The notes under the pieces: model-generated | Databases searched by the model: none | Seen by the model: only the letters and a program-made list of their open reading frames with translations | Told to the model about the DNA's origin: nothing | Source: Chloroflexota bacterium | Lineage (GTDB): Bacteria > Chloroflexota > Ktedonobacteria > Ktedonobacterales > Ktedonobacteraceae | DNA length: 21,542 bases | Assembly: GCA_902812455.1 (NCBI GenBank) | Contig: CADDZH010000093.1 | Coordinates: 1 to 21,542, forward strand | Direction: 5' to 3' | Part shown: piece by piece, positions 15,704-21,542 of the stretch | Layout: each line of letters opens with the position of its first letter | Position numbering within the stretch: the stretch's first letter is position 1 | Position numbers and translations under genes: made by a program

Positions 15704-17329
15704 ATGAACCAGAGCGCTAACATCCCAGGCATCGACTGGTCTGCCGAAAGAATGCTGCCGAAATTTCAAACGCCGCAGCATCTCACCATTTACGATATTC
15801 GTCACGCTTCACCTGCAGGGCAGCTCAGCATAGCAACGCTGGTTGGCCTGATCAATCGCCCGCAGCCGCAAGTCTACCTGCTCTTTACGGACGACGACGA
15901 ATTCTGGCTGAAAGAGCTGGCTGCCTCAATACCACAGCAAATGGCGCCGGCCAGCAACGACGATGCGCTGGAAGGCCTGCTGAGCGAGTATCGAAGCTCC
16001 ACAAAGGGAATGATTATCTATGATCCAGGCTGCATTGACTCGATCAATGTTGCAACAACCATGGCCGGGCAGCAGGATGCTATCGTTGTCTCGCCCGAGC
16101 AGGCACAGGCGCTGCAAGAACCGCATAAGCTCCCTGTATTGGCCGATCTACGGGAGCATCATTGGGGTAGCCGCCTGCAGGCTTACGATTGGGCGCTGCA
16201 CAATCTCCTCAATGGCGCGTCCTCGCGCGTGGTTGCCGGCCTCAATCCAGACCTCGATCCGCGCAATCCCTTCGGGCTGCGCACATTCGTCGTTGCTACC
16301 CGCGCCTTCGTCTACTACCTGGATTCGCGCCACTTTCTCCCTAACCTCACCGATGGCCTGCAGTCTGAGCGAGGACTTATGGAGCATATCCTCAAATCGT
16401 ATGGGCCTGATACTGTTCACCTCGGCTGGTTTATCGACGAGAGCAGCGGCGTGACACTTACATCCAATGCCGCCATACCCGTATTAGCGACCGATGCCTT
16501 CACCAACCTGGAAATCTGGACGAGCATAGCCCCTGAAGCAGCGGCATCAACGGCGCCGGCATCACCTGCTGCAACAGAGCCTGCTGTCGATGCGAACAAA
16601 GTCTATCTCTCCTTCACTGTGAGCGATGGTGATAACCTCCAGTACATCCAGCATCGCATGCTCCGCCTGTGGCGCGACCCTGCTCGCGGCTCGTTCCCGC
16701 TTGGGTGGACATTCTCCCCCGCCTTATCTCAGGCTGCACCGGCTATGGCTGCCTACTATCTCCATTCGGCCACGCCCAACGATGAACTGGTGGCCGGGCC
16801 AAGCGGAGCAGGCTATATGTTCCCCTCGCGCTGGCCCTCCGAGCAGCTCCCTCCTTTCCTGCAGCGCACCGGCCAGTTGATGAAAGACCTGGGCATGACC
16901 GCCATACAGGTGCTGGACGTGGATCTCTTGCATGGCCTCGGTATCCCCATTATTAGTGATTTGCTGCAGACGGGCATGGCTTTCAGGGATGAATCACTTC
17001 AGCAGCTCTTTGCGCAAACGCTCACTGGCTTTGGCCTGGGTGGCATCTTAAGTGGATCGGGAATGGCGACGCCGCAATGGAACATTCACAACCAGAACAT
17101 ACCCGTTTATCAGAACCTGGGCCTGGCCAGCCATGCCAGCCAGGCAGTGGGGATGGTAAAAGGTGCGGCGGCAAAGATACAGGAGCGCCCGCTGTTCCTC
17201 AATCTCTATATCCTGGCATGGAGCATGACGCCTTCGGACATCAAGCAGGTGATCCAGCAGCTTGGAAGTGGGTATGAGCTCGTCAAGCCGAGCACACTGC
17301 TATCAATGCTGGCAAAGGCGAAGGCATAA
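15704..17329 (+). CDS. GxGYxYP-family putative glycoside hydrolase, without signal peptide
   Basis: 541 aa. An N-terminal domain about 20-270 (LSIATLVGLINRPQPQVYLL, LADLREHHWGSRLQAYDWAL) is joined by an Ala/Pro/Thr linker (about 277-297) to a C-terminal domain about 298-541 with VYLSFTVSDGDNLQYIQHRM (DGDN 308-311) and the family motif as GAGYMFP (368-374, Phe in place of the second Tyr). The family is named a putative glycoside hydrolase by domain databases; no reaction is proven that I know of. Typical members are exported, but here the N-terminus MNQSANIPGIDW has no signal sequence, so it should be cytoplasmic unless the start is further up. AGGGGAA (15690-15696) precedes ATG 15704 by 7 nt, so the start looks right. 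Confidence 0.78.
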   Translation: MNQSANIPGIDWSAERMLPKFQTPQHLTIYDIRHASPAGQLSIATLVGLINRPQPQVYLLFTDDDEFWLKELAASIPQQMAPASNDDALEGLLSEYRSSTKGMIIYDPGCIDSINVATTMAGQQDAIVVSPEQAQALQEPHKLPVLADLREHHWGSRLQAYDWALHNLLNGASSRVVAGLNPDLDPRNPFGLRTFVVATRAFVYYLDSRHFLPNLTDGLQSERGLMEHILKSYGPDTVHLGWFIDESSGVTLTSNAAIPVLATDAFTNLEIWTSIAPEAAASTAPASPAATEPAVDANKVYLSFTVSDGDNLQYIQHRMLRLWRDPARGSFPLGWTFSPALSQAAPAMAAYYLHSATPNDELVAGPSGAGYMFPSRWPSEQLPPFLQRTGQLMKDLGMTAIQVLDVDLLHGLGIPIISDLLQTGMAFRDESLQQLFAQTLTGFGLGGILSGSGMATPQWNIHNQNIPVYQNLGLASHASQAVGMVKGAAAKIQERPLFLNLYILAWSMTPSDIKQVIQQLGSGYELVKPSTLLSMLAKAKA

Positions 17330-17360
17330 GCTGATTTTCTTGTTTGTTATGTGAAGCCTG

Positions 17361-18026
17361 TCACTCACTGCTTTCTGTTGCTGGAGCGGCGTTCGACGTG
17401 CTATCTGCCTGATCCGCTTGCGTTTCAGGGGGAGAGGAGGGTGATCTACCTTTTCCTGCTGGAGGGGGCTGCTTTTTCGGCGGTTCCCAACCGGGGGCTC
17501 GGGAAACGATCATGGACATCATGCGACCTTCCATTGTGGGGGAGCGCTCGATAACAGCCGTACCTTTCAAGTCCTCGGCAATCTCATCCAGCAAGCGGCG
17601 CCCAATCTCCGGGTGGCGCATCTCTGCCCCACGGAACTGGACACTCACCCGCACCTTATCACCCTCAGCCAGGAATTCCTGAATCTTGCGAGTCTTCACA
17701 TCGATATCATGTTCATCTGTACGTGGATGCAAACGAATCTCTTTGAGCGTGACAGCTTTCTGATTTTTACGCGCTTCACTTTCTCGCTTGGCTTGCTCAT
17801 ACTTGTACTTGCCGTAGTCCATCAACCTGACAACGGGGGGTACAGCATTGGGTGATACCTCAACCATGTCGAGGTTTCGCTCACGAGCGATATCGAGCGC
17901 ACGCGAAGGGGGCATGATGCCGATCATTTCACCATTCTCATCGATGAGCCGTATCTCACGTGCTCGTATACGCTCGTTCACCCTGGTCTCGCGTGGACGG
18001 TCACTTCCCCGAAAATCCCTGTTAAT
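17361..18026 (-). CDS. infC: Translation initiation factor IF-3, probable ATT start
   Basis: IF-3 binds the 30S subunit and checks start codon and initiator tRNA. The N domain (about 16-88) has VNERIRAREIRLIDENGEM and PPVVRLMDYGKYKYEQAKRE; the C domain (about 89-178) has AVTLKEIRLHPRTDEHDIDV and RRLLDEIAEDLKGTAVIERS. A Pro/Ser/Gln-rich tail of about 43 residues follows. No ATG opens the gene. A GTG at 17981 has no good ribosome site, while the frame continues up to an ATT at 18026 (ATT AAC AGG GAT TTT CGG), 8 nt after AGGCAGG, with an in-frame TGA 27 nt further up. IF-3 genes commonly start with ATT as part of self-control, and an N-terminal I-x-K/R-D before VNE is typical. No rpmI-rplT follows; the gene converges on the GxGYxYP gene, 31 nt away. 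Confidence 0.93.
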   Translation of the reverse strand: MNRDFRGSDRPRETRVNERIRAREIRLIDENGEMIGIMPPSRALDIARERNLDMVEVSPNAVPPVVRLMDYGKYKYEQAKRESEARKNQKAVTLKEIRLHPRTDEHDIDVKTRKIQEFLAEGDKVRVSVQFRGAEMRHPEIGRRLLDEIAEDLKGTAVIERSPTMEGRMMSMIVSRAPGWEPPKKQPPPAGKGRSPSSPPETQADQADSTSNAAPATESSE

Positions 18027-18080
18027 AGGTCGAACCTGCCTTTCTTTCGAATCTCAACTAAAGAATCATAATGACTAAAA

Positions 18081-18100
18081 CTGTGGCTAACAGGCCACAG
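18081..18100. promoter_or_regulatory. Hairpin at the very 5' end of the infC transcript
   Basis: CTGTGGC (18081-18087) and GCCACAG (18094-18100) form a perfect 7-bp stem with a 6-nt loop. On the infC strand it begins just about at the predicted transcription start and is followed by TTTTA. It could protect the 5' end or act as a weak early terminator. Confidence 0.45.
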
Positions 18101-18102
18101 AA

Positions 18103-18131
18103 AGTGTAGCATACCCATGCAGGCAAGTCAA
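18103..18131 (-). promoter_or_regulatory. Promoter for infC
   Basis: The minus strand has TTGACT (18131-18126), a 17-nt spacer and TACACT (18108-18103), with a TGC extension before the -10. Boxes and spacing are strong. Transcription near 18096 gives a leader of about 70 nt to the ATT codon. Confidence 0.65.
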
Positions 18132-18135
18132 TTAT

Positions 18136-18164
18136 TTGACTTTTCTTTGTGCGGCTACTACGAT
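18136..18164 (+). promoter_or_regulatory. Promoter for the S41 peptidase gene
   Basis: TTGACT (18136-18141), a 17-nt spacer and TACGAT (18159-18164). Its -35 is the mirror image of the infC -35, only 4 bp away, so the two promoters share one short palindrome (AGTCAA-TTAT-TTGACT). Confidence 0.6.
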
Positions 18165-18219
18165 ACTTTCAGAGAAACATGGTGTTCGAATCCATTGAAA
18201 TTTAGATGTGGAGGACTCA

Positions 18220-19641
18220 GTGAGTAATTACGACGATCCACGCTGGTATGAAGAACCTGAGCATGTGCAACCTGGCAGCCATTCCACGCCTTCTCAGCAG
18301 CCAGCGTCTCATAACGTTTTTTCACGGCTTCTGCCAGGTGGTGACGATAGCCAGCGCGGGGCAGATCCAGCGCAAGGCTTGCCGGTTCCAGATCGAGGCC
18401 AGCGCATCCGGCGCAGGCTCGGCCAGTTCATTATCATAGGAACACTACTTATCATCGCATTCCTGGCCGGCTGGTTCGGTCATCAAATATACCTGAATTC
18501 AATTGCCATTAGCGGCCAATCACAATATTATGAGAATCTTTTTCAACAGGCATGGACAATCGTTGACCAGAACTATGTTGACCGCAAAGCAGTAAACTAT
18601 AAAGACATGTCGTACCAGGCTATCCAGGCTATGCTCGCGACCCTGAATGACAAGGGCCATACTCGCTTTCTGACTCCGGCCGATGTCAAGACCGAGAATC
18701 AGGAGTTAAATGGCACTTTTACAGGCATCGGCGTTTATCTCGATCAAGACGCAAAGACGAAAGAATGGTTCCTCTCCCAGCCTCCCATTCCTGGATCGCC
18801 TGCCCAGAAGGCCGGCCTCAAGCAAGGCGATATCATTACGGCAGTAAACGGCAAGAGCACGAAGGGCCTGGATCTAACCAGCATCAGTAACATGATACGC
18901 GGGCCCGCCGGCACAAGCGTTTCCATCACTATTGAGCGCCCTTCCACACACCAGACGCTGACCTTTAAGATTACAAGGGCGGTGATCAAGGTGCCGAGTG
19001 TCGCCATGCACTATATCGCCCAGGATCACATCGCCGATATCGAGATCCTCCAGTTCTCCGACGGTACCTCCGTCCAGTTAAAAACTGCCCTCCTTCAAGC
19101 TAAAAAAATGGGGGCCAGGAAGATCATCCTCGACCTGCGCGGAAATCCAGGCGGCTATCTGGATGAAGCCGTCAATACGGTCAGCGAGTTCGTCAAAAGC
19201 GGCAATGTCTTGCTGGAGCAGGATAGCAGCGGCAATCGCATCCCGGTACCTGTAACCGGCAACACCGTCGATACCACCGATCCCATCGTGGTGCTCGTCA
19301 ATGGCGATACAGCCAGCGCAGCAGAAATCGTTACCGGCGCATTAGAGGATGATCACCGGGCTATCGTCATGGGCACGACCACATACGGAACAGGCACAGT
19401 CCTCCAGCAATTCACGCTTTCCGACGGCTCTGCCATCCTCCTCGGCACACAGGAATGGCTCACACCCGGCGGGCAATTTATTCGCAACAACGGCATTCAC
19501 CCCCAAATCACGGTCACCGATCCCAACAACATCATCCTCACGCCCGGCGAGGAGAACGCCAGCCACATGACCGAGCAGCAGATCCTGAGCAGCGGGGATA
19601 CCCAATTAGCCGCCGCCATCAAATACCTGGAGAGCCATTAG
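18220..19641 (+). CDS. Membrane-anchored S41-family (C-terminal processing type) peptidase with PDZ domain, lacking the usual catalytic Lys
   Basis: 473 aa. A hydrophilic N-terminal tail (1-66) precedes one TM (about 70-90, FIIIGTLLIIAFLAGWFG), so the protease domain faces outside. The PDZ domain (about 167-251) contains FTGIGVYLDQ and AGLKQGDIITAVNGKS. The S41 core has KIILDLRGNPGGYLDEAVNT and the nucleophile site NGDTASAAEI with S366. Twenty-five residues after that serine, where CtpA/CtpB have the catalytic Lys of F-G-K-G, this protein has Thr391 (TTYGTGTVLQQF); the Gln 4 residues later is Leu. I recall this G-T-G form from other Chloroflexota, so it may be a natural subfamily with a different helper residue or a non-catalytic protein. 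Start: GGAGG (18210-18214) is 5 nt before GTG 18220; an in-frame GTG at 18208 overlaps that site. Confidence 0.9.
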   Translation: MSNYDDPRWYEEPEHVQPGSHSTPSQQPASHNVFSRLLPGGDDSQRGADPAQGLPVPDRGQRIRRRLGQFIIIGTLLIIAFLAGWFGHQIYLNSIAISGQSQYYENLFQQAWTIVDQNYVDRKAVNYKDMSYQAIQAMLATLNDKGHTRFLTPADVKTENQELNGTFTGIGVYLDQDAKTKEWFLSQPPIPGSPAQKAGLKQGDIITAVNGKSTKGLDLTSISNMIRGPAGTSVSITIERPSTHQTLTFKITRAVIKVPSVAMHYIAQDHIADIEILQFSDGTSVQLKTALLQAKKMGARKIILDLRGNPGGYLDEAVNTVSEFVKSGNVLLEQDSSGNRIPVPVTGNTVDTTDPIVVLVNGDTASAAEIVTGALEDDHRAIVMGTTTYGTGTVLQQFTLSDGSAILLGTQEWLTPGGQFIRNNGIHPQITVTDPNNIILTPGEENASHMTEQQILSSGDTQLAAAIKYLESH

Positions 19642-19657
19642 ATGAGCGCCTGCGAAC

Positions 19658-19686
19658 AAGCCCAGGGCTTGCCCCTGCCCTGGCTT
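19658..19686. terminator. Hairpin after the S41 gene, REP-like
   Basis: AAGCC-C-AGGGC (19658-19668) pairs with GCCCTGGCTT (19677-19686) over 10 bp with one bulged C. It lies 16 nt after the S41 stop and is followed by an AT-rich stretch, so it probably ends that transcript. The core resembles the repeat units at 9018-9041 and 9294-9319. Confidence 0.5.
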
Positions 19687-19750
19687 CATGGTAATATTTC
19701 TCTCGTAACCGGATTGACAGTCTATATCAACTAGCAGGGAGTTATGCATC

Positions 19751-21133
19751 ATGCTTTTCACCAACGCCACCATCGTCACCATGAACCCGGCCCGTGATAT
19801 CATCACTGATGGAGCTATCGCCGTTGAAGGCAACCGCATTGTTGCCATTGGCAAGACCGGCGACCTGCAACGCCAGTTCACGAGCGGCGAAGAAATAGAT
19901 GTGCAAGGCAAGCTTATCATCCCCGGCCTCATCGACACCCATGTGCATCTTGCCCAGGCCTTGATTCGCGGCTGCGCCGACGACATGGCCCTCATCCAGT
20001 GGCTCACAGACCGCGTCTGGGTGCTGCAGGGCAATTTCACCAAAGACGATGGGTATGTGAGCGCCCGCCTCTGTATCGCCGAAATGCTCAAGTCCGGTAC
20101 CACCACCTTCCTCGAATCCATGCTCGCCCATCGCTATGGCTTCGACGGCATCGCCGAGGCCGTTGATGAAAGCGGCATTCGCGCCTGCCTCGCGGGCATC
20201 GTCATGGATATCGGCACCTACGCCACCCAGACCAACGCTATGCATCCCGGCCTGATCGAAAGCCGCGAAACCAGCCTCCTCGGCGTCCTTGATATGCACA
20301 GCAAATGGGAAGGAGCTGCCGATGGCCGTATTCACGTCTGGTTTGGCCCCCGTACTCCTGGCGGCGTCTCCCCCGAACTCTATCGCGAGATGAGCGAGCT
20401 TGCCCACCAGCGCAACATGGGCATTACCATGCATCTCGCCGAAGTGCAGGCCGATCAAATTTTCCTCAAAGAAACATACGGCCTCTCGCCCGTCTATTTC
20501 GCTGAAAGCGTTGGCCTGCTCGGCCCCAGAACTGTCTTAGTACACATGGTCTGGTTGACCCAGGAAGATATCGACAAACTTGCGGCCACCGGCACCCATG
20601 TTTCGCACAATCCCTCCTCCAATAGCAAGCTCGCCTCAGGCGTCTGCAAAGTCCCACAAATGCTTGCCAGCGGCGTCAACGTTGCCCTCGGCTGCGACGG
20701 TGGCCCCAGCAACAATGACTACGACATGATCCGCGAAATGAAGCTGGCAGCTCTCATTCACAAAGCTGTAACGCTCGATCCCTTGATTGTCCCTGCTGAA
20801 ACAGTGCTGGAAATGGCAACCATCAACGGGGCGCGCGCTCTGGGCTTAGAGCAGGAAATCGGCTCGCTGGAAGTTGGCAAGAAGGCCGACCTTGTGGTGA
20901 TCGACCTTAATCGCCTGCATACCACGCCCTCCCCGAATCCTATCTCGGCCCTGGTCTACGCAGCCACCGGCGGCGAAGTTGACCTGGTGATGGTCGATGG
21001 GCAGATCCTGGTCGAGCGGGGCGAGCTCCTCACCATGGACGAAGAAGAGATCATGGCGCAAGCCCGCCAGAATGCTAGCGAGCTTTATCGCCGGGCAGGC
21101 ATCGAGATCACTCCAAAATGGCCCGTATTATAA
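19751..21133 (+). CDS. Amidohydrolase of the SAH/MTA deaminase - chlorohydrolase group
   Basis: A 460-aa cytoplasmic TIM-barrel metal hydrolase, expected to deaminate or dechlorinate a purine-, pyrimidine- or triazine-like ring. Metal and catalytic residues are in place: PGLIDTHVHLAQALIRG (H64, H66), MHLAEVQAD (H228, E231), LVHMVWLT (H265), VSHNPSSNSKLASGV (H286) and LGCDGGPSNNDYDMIREMKL (D316). The small N- and C-terminal beta-sandwich parts are present (NATIVTMNPARDII; VGKKADLVVIDL). SAH deaminases usually have AHC and TDGAASNND, here VHM and CDGGPSNND, so the substrate may differ (guanine, oxoguanine or s-triazine types remain open). AGGGAG precedes ATG 19751 by 9 nt. The stop lies 1 nt from the stop of the convergent DUF1697 gene. 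Confidence 0.88.
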   Translation: MLFTNATIVTMNPARDIITDGAIAVEGNRIVAIGKTGDLQRQFTSGEEIDVQGKLIIPGLIDTHVHLAQALIRGCADDMALIQWLTDRVWVLQGNFTKDDGYVSARLCIAEMLKSGTTTFLESMLAHRYGFDGIAEAVDESGIRACLAGIVMDIGTYATQTNAMHPGLIESRETSLLGVLDMHSKWEGAADGRIHVWFGPRTPGGVSPELYREMSELAHQRNMGITMHLAEVQADQIFLKETYGLSPVYFAESVGLLGPRTVLVHMVWLTQEDIDKLAATGTHVSHNPSSNSKLASGVCKVPQMLASGVNVALGCDGGPSNNDYDMIREMKLAALIHKAVTLDPLIVPAETVLEMATINGARALGLEQEIGSLEVGKKADLVVIDLNRLHTTPSPNPISALVYAATGGEVDLVMVDGQILVERGELLTMDEEEIMAQARQNASELYRRAGIEITPKWPVL

Positions 21134-21134
21134 C

Positions 21135-21542
21135 TTAGCTGCTAGCCAGTTTCTGCAATTGCAGAACAGTATTCCAATTTCGGGCCGTTCCAACAGTTTT
21201 CAGCTTCTTCTCAATCAGAGTCAGGGTCAGTTTTGAGCGGCCAATGCCATTGGGATAATAGATATACAATTCCTGGCCAATGAGATAGAACTCTTCGGGG
21301 CCAGCATACGTTTTCTGGAGATCTTCCAGTGCTGTGCTTTCCGGGCGAGTCGCCAGAAACAGAACGACCACCCATTTTGACTCTTTTGCCGGTTGATTCT
21401 GGAAGGGATTGTTCGCAATAATCTCTTGTAACTCGGCTGCCGTTCGCACCATGACGCTTACCTGGAAGCCGAATTTTTGCGCAAAGCTATCCTCAATTTG
21501 CCTCGCGAGTTGAGCCATATCTGCATTATCGCTGCTAAACAC
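21135..21542 (-). CDS. DUF1697 family protein (5' end beyond the window)
   Basis: The last 136 codons or so of a DUF1697 protein, a small soluble family of unknown function of about 180 aa. Visible family marks: LARQIEDSFAQKFGFQVSVM, VRTAAELQEIIANNPFQ, ELYIYYPNGIGRSKLT and the closing GTARNWNTVLQLQKLA. The N-terminal block of about 45 residues (usually LLRGINVGG) is outside the window, so the GTG at the very edge should not be read as the start. It converges on the amidohydrolase gene with a 1-nt gap and no room for a terminator. Confidence 0.87.
   Translation of the reverse strand: MFSSDNADMAQLARQIEDSFAQKFGFQVSVMVRTAAELQEIIANNPFQNQPAKESKWVVVLFLATRPESTALEDLQKTYAGPEEFYLIGQELYIYYPNGIGRSKLTLTLIEKKLKTVGTARNWNTVLQLQKLASS

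Noticed and set aside
15547..15732. 62-residue N-terminal extension of the acyl-CoA synthetase
   Set aside because: It would run across the divergent promoter region and the neighbour's start codon; AAAGGAA before 15546 gives the usual family start.
19714..19719. Perfect TTGACA box upstream of the amidohydrolase
   Set aside because: Nothing like a -10 stands 17 nt downstream (GGGAGT there, which is the ribosome site), so I do not call a promoter.
19742..20458. 238-codon open frame on the minus strand
   Set aside because: Antisense to the amidohydrolase, which has full catalytic motifs; the His/Gly/Ala-rich translation is a shadow.

Overview
This window looks like chromosomal DNA from a Chloroflexota bacterium of the Ktedonobacter type. 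The reasons are the mix of protein families, an S41 peptidase of the form with G-T-G in place of G-K-G, a housekeeping-type sigma factor with an acidic N-terminal run, an Rpn/PD-(D/E)XK remnant and many short hairpin repeats that begin with GTAGGGGC. The assignment rests on recognition of sequences, not on a search. There is no rRNA, tRNA, CRISPR array or complete mobile element.

Left part (1-5500): the 5' end of argJ (arginine biosynthesis) lies on the minus strand, preceded by its own promoter and a leader that can fold either into a terminator or into competing hairpins. Upstream of it is ftsH. Divergent from ftsH is a plus-strand run that starts from a good promoter: a decayed Rpn-type nuclease, then a tight MaoC hydratase - VOC/glyoxalase-like - DUF1015 cluster with gaps of about 30 nt.

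Middle (5500-10900): on the minus strand are a HEAT-repeat protein of unknown function and a complete phage-type large terminase (TerL) with no other phage genes beside it. A repeat-rich 555-nt gap follows, holding REP-like hairpins and a perfect 32-nt palindrome, then a SigA/RpoD-family sigma factor. About 480 nt of regulatory DNA separates the sigma factor from the next gene.

Right part (10900-21542): a two-TM surface protein with a Pro/Thr-rich stalk; the tail of a Uma2-like gene; an eight-TM membrane protein; a bidirectional terminator; an AMP-forming acyl-CoA synthetase divergent from a GxGYxYP-family protein; infC, apparently with an ATT start, converging on the latter. infC and a membrane-anchored S41 peptidase are driven by back-to-back promoters whose -35 boxes are 4 bp apart. 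An amidohydrolase of the SAH-deaminase/chlorohydrolase group and a DUF1697 gene, cut by the window edge, finish the window.

Most genes are housekeeping or metabolic and stand alone or in short units. The items most worth a second look are the argJ leader, the infC/S41 divergent promoter, the lone TerL with its HEAT neighbour, and the S41 protein lacking the usual catalytic lysine.
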